From an uncultured Alphaproteobacteria bacterium (GTDB taxonomy: Bacteria; Pseudomonadota; Alphaproteobacteria; CAAHEQ01; UBA3637): a stretch of DNA of 9,082 bases. The translations under genes and the position numbers were made by a program. Under the pieces are notes generated by a model. The model had not been told where the DNA came from. It did no database searches and saw nothing but the letters and a program-made list of their open reading frames with translations. Shown here piece by piece: positions 6,643 through 9,082 of the stretch (positions within the stretch are counted from its first letter, which is position 1; each line of letters opens with the position of its first letter). The stretch is taken from the NCBI GenBank assembly GCA_937888725.1, contig CALARE010000087.1, positions 1 to 9,082 of the forward strand, given 5' to 3'.

Positions 6643-6656
6643 TGACATTAATGTCA
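6643..6656. repeat. Perfect 14-bp palindrome
   Basis: TGACATTAATGTCA is fully self-complementary and lies 24 bases outside the point where the recombinase remnant is cut off. It has the form of a dimeric repressor site. No gene start lies close to it, so it may be an orphan operator left from the lost element. Confidence 0.4.
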
Positions 6657-6776
6657 GTTAATCAATAAAAAACCTGTTTTACATTTAAGAAGAATTACGA
6701 CAAAACATATGTATCAAGCTGGTTTATATAAAATTAGGCTGGTTATAATACATTGTGAATAGGAAAATATTATACT

Positions 6777-6840
6777 TTCTATATGTGTTTGATTAATCTC
6801 TAAATATGCGTAAATTTATATTAGTCTAACACATATAGAA
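6777..6840. repeat. Imperfect 21-bp inverted repeat (stem-loop)
   Basis: TTCTATATGTGTTTGA (6777-6792) pairs with TCTAACACATATAGAA (6825-6840) at 15 of 16 positions. Pairing continues inward by a G-T wobble and four more pairs to 6797/6820, leaving a 22-base loop. A TATAAT (6744-6749) lies upstream on the plus strand and a 28-bp palindrome downstream, so a small structured RNA is possible. It could equally be a recombination or binding site. Confidence 0.4.
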
Positions 6841-6862
6841 GTAACATAAGATATATAAAGTA

Positions 6863-6890
6863 AACTTCCTTTCTTTAAAGAAAGGAAGTT
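6863..6890. repeat. Perfect 28-bp palindrome
   Basis: The half-site AACTTCCTTTCTTT (6863-6876) is followed at once by its exact complement (6877-6890). In RNA it would form a stem of about 11 pairs with a short TTTAAA loop. Neither strand has a clean T-run after it, although the minus strand continues TTTACTTTATATATC, so a terminator is only possible, not certain. Confidence 0.5.
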
Positions 6891-6897
6891 GTAATAG

Positions 6898-6930
6898 TAA
6901 AACATATCAAGTGATTCCATAAACAGCCAA
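6898..6930 (+). repeat. Upstream copy of a repeat flanking fic
   Basis: TAAAACATA and ATAAACAGCC, separated by 12 less conserved bases, recur in the same order and spacing at 8206-8238. By eye 25 of 33 positions agree without gaps. The two copies bracket the fic gene and its promoter. Confidence 0.4.
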
Positions 6931-7052
6931 CGGATTAGCATATTTTATTTTTATATATAAACCTATACCAAAATAAAATATTGAGTCATATGGTCAAAAA
7001 ATGAGACTTTGTGATTAATGATCCAAAATATCTTATCATCAAAAATCGTTAG

Positions 7053-7105
7053 TTAATCATATTTTATTGTTGATTTATTCATAATTTAATCATAAAATAA
7101 TCATA
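7053..7105. promoter_or_regulatory. Three AATCATA motifs around the fic promoter
   Basis: TTAATCATA occurs at 7053-7061 and 7086-7094, and ATAATCATA at 7097-7105. The second touches the first two bases of the -10 box and the third covers the predicted start site. They are same-strand repeats and could be sites for a repressor, possibly the winged-helix part of the Fic protein itself. In A/T-rich DNA some recurrence is expected by chance. Confidence 0.3.
7070..7098 (+). promoter_or_regulatory. Predicted fic promoter
   Basis: TTGATT (7070-7075) and TAAAAT (7093-7098) are separated by exactly 17 bases, matching the sigma-70 consensus at 4 of 6 and 5 of 6 positions. Transcription would start near 7105, giving a leader of about 18 bases with AGGAG at 7112-7116, six bases before the ATG. 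Confidence 0.5.
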
Positions 7106-7122
7106 AATTATAGGAGTAAATC

Positions 7123-8208
7123 ATGACTTTTTTACCAAAATATACAATTACTAAAGATATTTTAGCAGATTTAACTAAGATTGAAGCTGTTAAAAATTCG
7201 TTTGAAGATAAACCTTTGTCACCGGTTTTGTTATCATCTTTGCATAAAACTGCCAAAATAGCACAAAGTCACTATTCAACACAAATTGAAGGTAATCGTC
7301 TGTCATTAAAGCAAGTAGAAACTACACTTTATTCTGCTAATAAAACAGCAAAAGATTATCAAGGTCATGATGAGAAAGAGGTTAAGGCTTATTACAATGC
7401 TATCAATTATATGGAAAAAGTTCTTGAAGATGGTGGAGAATTTAATGAAAAACTAGTACAGAAAATTCATTCATTAGTTGAAAATAGTCAAAAGATTATT
7501 CCATACCGTAATGAGCAAAATGCAATATATGATACATCTGATGGTTCACTTGTCTATCTTCCACCAGAAACTAAAGATGTTCCGGTTATGATGAAAGATT
7601 TAATTACTTGGGTGAATGAAAATATTGATAAATTGCCAACACCTATTGTTGCAAGTTTATTTCATTATCAATTTGTGACTATTCACCCATATTTTGATGG
7701 TAATGGTAGAACAGCACGCTTGATGACCAATTATATTATGCGTAAATTTGGTTATGGCTTAAAAGGTATTTATTCTTTGGAAGAGTATTATGCTAAAAAC
7801 TTGAAAGATTATTATCAAGCATTAGCAACACATCCACATCATAATTACTATTATGGCAGACATGAAGCAGATTTAACTTCTTGGGTTGAATATTTTATCA
7901 AAGGTGTTGCGACATCATTTGAAAATATCAATATTAAAGCAGAAGAACAACAGAATGTAGGTATTAAAGATATATCACCGGCTTTAAGAAAACTAGATAT
8001 TAAACAACGTAAAATTTTAGAATTATTTGTAGAATTTGAAGAAATAACATCAAATCAAGCTGGTGCATATTTAAATTTATCATCACAATCAGCAAGACTT
8101 TTGTTAAATAAATGGGTTGATGTTGGATTTCTATGTGTGGCTAATAAAGCACGCAAAATCAGAACTTATGGCTTATCTAAAGAATATGAAGAACTACTAA
8201 TGAAATAA
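7123..8208 (+). CDS. Fic-domain protein (predicted AMPylase) with C-terminal winged helix
   Basis: Cytoplasmic Fic enzyme of 361 residues, predicted to transfer AMP or a related nucleotide moiety to a protein hydroxyl. The active-site motif HPYFDGNGR (188-196) is complete, with the catalytic His188, the metal-binding Asp192 and Arg196. An N-terminal inhibitory helix carries STQIEGN (52-58), which fits the (S/T)xxxE(G/N) pattern, with Glu56 as the expected clamp; this makes it a self-inhibited class II Fic protein. The flap is around YRNEQNAIYD to VYLPPETKDVP (128-154). Residues about 290-350 look like a winged helix-turn-helix (LDIKQRKILELF, ITSNQAGAYLNLSSQSARLL), common in this Fic subgroup and possibly used for autoregulation. 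AGGAG six bases before the ATG fixes the start. It stands alone, with no antitoxin-like gene beside it, converging on the DUF3768 gene. Target unknown. Confidence 0.9.
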   Translation: MTFLPKYTITKDILADLTKIEAVKNSFEDKPLSPVLLSSLHKTAKIAQSHYSTQIEGNRLSLKQVETTLYSANKTAKDYQGHDEKEVKAYYNAINYMEKVLEDGGEFNEKLVQKIHSLVENSQKIIPYRNEQNAIYDTSDGSLVYLPPETKDVPVMMKDLITWVNENIDKLPTPIVASLFHYQFVTIHPYFDGNGRTARLMTNYIMRKFGYGLKGIYSLEEYYAKNLKDYYQALATHPHHNYYYGRHEADLTSWVEYFIKGVATSFENINIKAEEQQNVGIKDISPALRKLDIKQRKILELFVEFEEITSNQAGAYLNLSSQSARLLLNKWVDVGFLCVANKARKIRTYGLSKEYEELLMK

Positions 8209-8238
8209 AACATACTATATGTCTCAATAAACAGCCCA
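8206..8238 (+). repeat. Downstream copy of the repeat flanking fic
   Basis: This copy starts with the fic stop codon itself (TAAAACATA) and holds ATAAACAGCC at 8227-8236, in the same spacing as 6898-6930. The overlap with the stop codon means the outer part could match by chance; the 10-base core is the stronger signal. Confidence 0.35.
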
Positions 8239-8361
8239 GAAACAAGTGGTTTTAGTTTTTGTAGTAAAATGTAAGCTAAACAAGAATTCAATCAAAACGG
8301 GCTAAATTTTGAACTCTACATTTAGAATGGTTTATACTTTTGATATTTTGAAACTATGAAC

Positions 8362-8679
8362 CTAATACTCATCTGCCAACATAATTGTTAAAACTCGGTT
8401 GGTAATAGTAGGATCAGCTGGATTTTCTGACATATATTCGTAATTAAGATCGTAATAGTCAATTTTGAAAAATATTTTTTGACCTTTATAATCAAAACTA
8501 CCAAAATCATGTTCACCATAAGGATCATTAGCGGTGGTAAAATTATCAAAACTTCTTACTTTTTCTAGTATTTCTGCTATTTCATCATGCGTTTTAGCTT
8601 TTATACCACAGGTTAACATAACTCTACCACCTTGCAAACTATGTCTAAATGCATCATTTAGTGTCTTAATATCAGTCAT
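8362..8679 (-). CDS. DUF3768 family protein
   Basis: Small cytoplasmic protein of 105 residues, function unknown. It carries the signature segments of DUF3768: GGRVMLTCGI (17-26), NDPYGEHDFGSF (51-62), FFKIDYYD (70-77) and, at the C-terminus, DPTITNRVLTIMLADEY (89-105). The family is usually about this length and, to my knowledge, is common on plasmids and integrative elements of Alphaproteobacteria. Its start codon overlaps the stop codon of the preceding gene by one base (TAATG), which implies translational coupling; there is no strong ribosome site of its own. It is the last gene of a minus-strand operon entering from the right edge and converges with fic. No clear terminator follows. Confidence 0.85.
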   Translation of the reverse strand: MTDIKTLNDAFRHSLQGGRVMLTCGIKAKTHDEIAEILEKVRSFDNFTTANDPYGEHDFGSFDYKGQKIFFKIDYYDLNYEYMSENPADPTITNRVLTIMLADEY

Positions 8680-8948
8680 TAGTTAGCACTTTCTTGTAAA
8701 TTTACCATAGAAACAAACATTTTGAAGTTTCTTAAAGCTTGTCTAACTGATGTATGACTTCTGCGACCATATGATGATTTGGCACCAGCTATTTCATATT
8801 CAGGAAATATAGTTGCAATATTTTTAGCAAGAAAATCTAAAGTTATAGCTTCTTTTCTGCATAATCTTTCTATTCTACCTTGATAATCTGAAGCGGTGGA
8901 AGGTTTATAGTTTCTATTTAACAACCAATTTTTGAATTCATTTAACAT
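8679..8948 (-). CDS. Stand-alone integrase SAM-like (core-binding) domain protein
   Basis: An 89-residue protein resembling the N-terminal SAM-like core-binding domain of tyrosine recombinases: MLNEFKNWLLNRNYKPSTAS, with the S/T-A-S-x-Y pattern before a helix (DYQGRIERLCRKE), and a C-terminal helix SVRQALRNFKMFV. The catalytic domain with its R...HxxR...Y residues is absent and nothing downstream supplies it, so it is unlikely to recombine DNA by itself. It may bind DNA or modulate a recombinase encoded elsewhere, or be a domestic variant with a different job. GAAAGGAGA 7 bases before the ATG is a strong ribosome site. It lies 15 bases after the partial upstream gene and is coupled to the DUF3768 gene by TAATG. 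The fold assignment comes from pattern recognition only. Confidence 0.6.
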   Translation of the reverse strand: MLNEFKNWLLNRNYKPSTASDYQGRIERLCRKEAITLDFLAKNIATIFPEYEIAGAKSSYGRRSHTSVRQALRNFKMFVSMVNLQESAN

Positions 8949-8954
8949 AGCAAG

Positions 8955-8961
8955 TCTCCTT
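8955..8961 (-). promoter_or_regulatory. Strong ribosome binding site of the SAM-like gene
   Basis: AAGGAGA on the minus strand lies just after the stop codon of the partial upstream gene and 6-7 bases before the ATG at 8948. It fixes the start of the SAM-like gene and supports real translation of this small protein. Confidence 0.75.
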
Positions 8962-8963
8962 TC

Positions 8964-9082
8964 TTATAAGTGAATAATCTCTGTTATTACAGCGCAACCT
9001 CGTTTTTGTTCAGCTTCACAAGCTCTGATTGCGTCAGTTAAACTCCAATAGATAGTTGGCATTAAAACCGAATTTACTTTTA
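8964..9082 (-). CDS. C-terminal part of a small hypothetical gene, cut by the window edge
   Basis: The frame is open from the right edge to a TAA at 8964-8966. An internal ATG at 9060-9062 would give 32 residues beginning MPTIYWSLTDAIRACEAEQK and ending ITEIIHL, but the frame continues upstream to the edge, so the true start is not visible. It is followed after 15 bases by the SAM-like gene with its strong ribosome site, which suggests one operon of small proteins. I recognise no family. It could also be a non-coding leader with a chance frame. Confidence 0.45.
   Translation of the reverse strand, partial: KVNSVLMPTIYWSLTDAIRACEAEQKRGCAVITEIIHL

Larger units (their letters stand above)
6620..7122. 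other. Repeat-rich gene-free region upstream of fic
   Basis: About 500 A/T-rich bases with no gene I can support; the longest start-to-stop frame noted (ATG at 6709) is 17 codons and lacks a ribosome site. It contains a 14-bp palindrome (6643-6656), two near-repeats of GCTGGTTTATATA 20 bases apart (6718 and 6738), an imperfect 21-bp stem-loop (6777-6840), a perfect 28-bp palindrome (6863-6890), one copy of a repeat that recurs after fic (6898-6930), and three AATCATA motifs near the fic promoter. No protein remnant of the recombinase extends into it. Confidence 0.6.

Noticed and set aside
6709..6762. Short plus-strand frame of 17 codons starting MYQAGLYK
   Set aside because: No ribosome binding site and it runs through the tandem repeats; likely chance.
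7123..8208. Fic/antitoxin gene pair
   Set aside because: No small antitoxin gene is adjacent; the inhibitory helix is inside the Fic protein itself (STQIEGN).
1..9082. CRISPR array, complete insertion sequence or complete integrase
   Set aside because: No regularly spaced repeats with unique spacers, no transposase and no tyrosine-recombinase catalytic residues were found; only a recombinase relic and a lone SAM-like domain.

Overview
The window looks like chromosome of an AT-rich, uncultured alphaproteobacterium, possibly gut- or host-associated. This rests on an alphaproteobacterial-style topoisomerase IV subunit A (ParC), a DUF805 membrane protein, and two small genes at the right edge (DUF3768 and a lone integrase-SAM-like domain) of kinds I associate with plasmids and integrative elements of Alphaproteobacteria. 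No rRNA or complete tRNA is present, so the assignment rests on protein character alone.

Left part (1-4415) is ordinary chromosome, with every gene on the minus strand. A PQ-loop (SemiSWEET-like) membrane protein (3784-4089) comes first, then parC (1384-3612), then a DUF805 membrane protein with a long lysine-rich N-terminal tail (401-1270), closed by a strong terminator (364-394). parC and the DUF805 gene each have a recognisable promoter with a 17-base spacer. The parC promoter sits almost on the ATG, so its transcript may be nearly leaderless. Bases 1-363 hold no gene but contain several inverted repeats.

A sharp change occurs near 4416-4450. A 20-bp perfect inverted repeat that reads as a bidirectional terminator is followed by a 16-base piece resembling the 3' end of a tRNA (acceptor and T-stem strands plus CCA, minus strand). 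Beyond it G+C falls: I count 46 of 120 in two sampled parC lines and 31 of 120 in two sampled AIPR lines. The genes also become accessory. I read this as one end of an integrated element or defence island that runs off the right edge.

The island (about 4417-9082) holds an AIPR-family abortive-infection protein (4453-6150) with an operator-like dyad over its promoter; the C-terminal remnant of a large serine recombinase (6296-6619); a 500-base gene-free stretch full of inverted and direct repeats (6620-7122); a Fic-domain AMPylase-type protein (7123-8208) bracketed by degenerate direct repeats; and a tightly packed minus-strand operon (partial ORF, SAM-like protein, DUF3768 protein; 8362-9082). 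The island genes look like separately acquired cargo rather than one pathway: AIPR and Fic are plausible stress or phage-response effectors, while the recombinase remnant and right-edge operon are traces of mobility. I see no CRISPR array and no complete transposase. The least explained features are the repeat-rich stretch before fic and the DUF3768/SAM-like operon.
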